A DNA stretch of 6,718 nt. Source: Candidatus Zhuqueibacterota bacterium (lineage in GTDB: Bacteria; Zhuqueibacterota; Zhuqueibacteria; Oceanimicrobiales; Oceanimicrobiaceae). The stretch is from NCBI GenBank assembly GCA_011775825.1, contig JAABYK010000230.1, positions 1 to 6,718 of the forward strand. Direction: 5' to 3'. Positions 6,408 through 6,718 of the stretch are shown in pieces. The notes beneath the pieces are model-generated. The model was not told the origin of the DNA. It did no database searches and was given only the letters and a program-made list of their open reading frames with translations. The position numbers and the translations under genes are program-made. Position 1 is the first letter of the stretch; every line of letters begins with the position of its first letter.

Positions 6408-6607
6408 CTAAGTTCGGAAAGTAGTGTATTTAAATATTTACTCTCTTGATTAACTGCTTTCCTGTTTTCATTCCAGTTATTGACTTTCAGCGCCAATAGG
6501 ATCCCGATCATTACAAGCAGAATTTCTCCAAAGCATAGATTAGGTATCTTGTCCAATAATTTTTGGGTTCCTGTTTGACCTCGTAAAAGCTTCTTATTTG
6601 TTTTCAT
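6377..6607 (-). CDS. DUF6090-family membrane protein, truncated
   Basis: The 76-residue product begins at ATG 6607-6605. Residues 25-41 (CFGEILLVMIGILLALK) form one membrane helix, immediately followed by VNNWNENRK, the signature of the DUF6090 family of Bacteroidota: a GEI(I/F)LVxIGILIALxxNNWNExRK segment and then a coiled-coil-like region (here QESKYLNTLLSELRLDS). Family members usually exceed 200 residues, so this copy lacks most of its C-terminal extracytoplasmic part. The stop at 6377-6379 is followed in another frame by a further open fragment, which suggests a frameshift. No function is established for the family. A weak purine context but no clear ribosome binding site precedes the ATG. 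Probably non-functional. Confidence 0.7.
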   Translation of the reverse strand: MKTNKKLLRGQTGTQKLLDKIPNLCFGEILLVMIGILLALKVNNWNENRKAVNQESKYLNTLLSELRLDSLTFRMK

Positions 6608-6651
6608 GAGAATTTAGAGGTGTGGATAAGAATAAGTAAATCAGAATATAC

Positions 6652-6679
6652 ATTATATAACATATAACCAAATTGTCAG
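6652..6679 (-). promoter_or_regulatory. Candidate promoter for the leftward gene set
   Basis: On the reverse strand CTGACA (6679-6674) is followed after 16 bases by TATAAT (6657-6652), a near-consensus sigma-70 pair. Transcription would start about 40 bases before the DUF6090 ATG at 6607. Bacteroidota housekeeping promoters normally follow a different consensus (TAnnTTTG), so if the host is Bacteroidota this may be coincidence in AT-rich DNA. Confidence 0.4.
6653..6667. repeat. AT-rich palindrome overlapping the candidate promoter
   Basis: TTATAT and ATATAA flank a central AAC, an exact 6+3+6 inverted repeat. It overlaps the candidate -10 element, a typical operator position, but the sequence is all A/T in its arms and could arise by chance. 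Confidence 0.3.
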
Positions 6680-6718
6680 GAAAAAAGTCAAGACAATCTT
6701 TAATTCTCAAGCTGACTC

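Overview
The window looks like a chromosomal segment of a Gram-negative bacterium, most likely from the Bacteroidota/FCB side of the tree. The clues are a DUF6090-type membrane protein, an outer-membrane beta-barrel relic with a signal peptide, and a Cys-rich ribbon fused to a secreted hydrolase. The assignment is an inference from gene content and is only moderately certain. No rRNA, tRNA, CRISPR array, transposase or integrase gene was seen.

Left part (1-3673), about half G+C and well coding. The N-terminal 249 codons of an S9-family (prolyl-oligopeptidase type) peptidase run leftward off the window edge. After a 292-base divergent gap come two rightward genes 65 bases apart. The first encodes a small exported protein with a duplicated helical motif and a His/Arg-rich tail. 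The second encodes a complete 669-residue, cytoplasmic, single-subunit molybdopterin oxidoreductase with a 4Fe-4S site.

Middle (3674-4190). A plausible sigma-70 promoter and a good ribosome binding site precede a beta-barrel gene that is broken twice. An in-frame TGA occurs at codon 44, and the barrel then stops abruptly at about 4185, where base composition falls and a new set of genes begins.

Right part (4191-6718), clearly AT-richer, with all genes leftward. In transcription order these are a truncated DUF6090 protein, a decayed VOC/glyoxalase gene carrying a nonsense codon and a one-base frameshift, an intact SnoaL/NTF2-like gene whose start lies 4 bases after the VOC relic's stop, a 340-base spacer with a long imperfect hairpin and a perfect 8+1+8 palindrome, and an exported alpha/beta hydrolase with an N-terminal Cys ribbon. 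The mix of small same-strand genes, relics, a foldable spacer and a sharp join to a truncated host gene suggests an acquired, partly degraded accessory segment. A gene-cassette origin is possible but not demonstrated.

No clearly new molecular system was found. The best leads are the attC-like hairpin, the junction at about 4185 and the relics.
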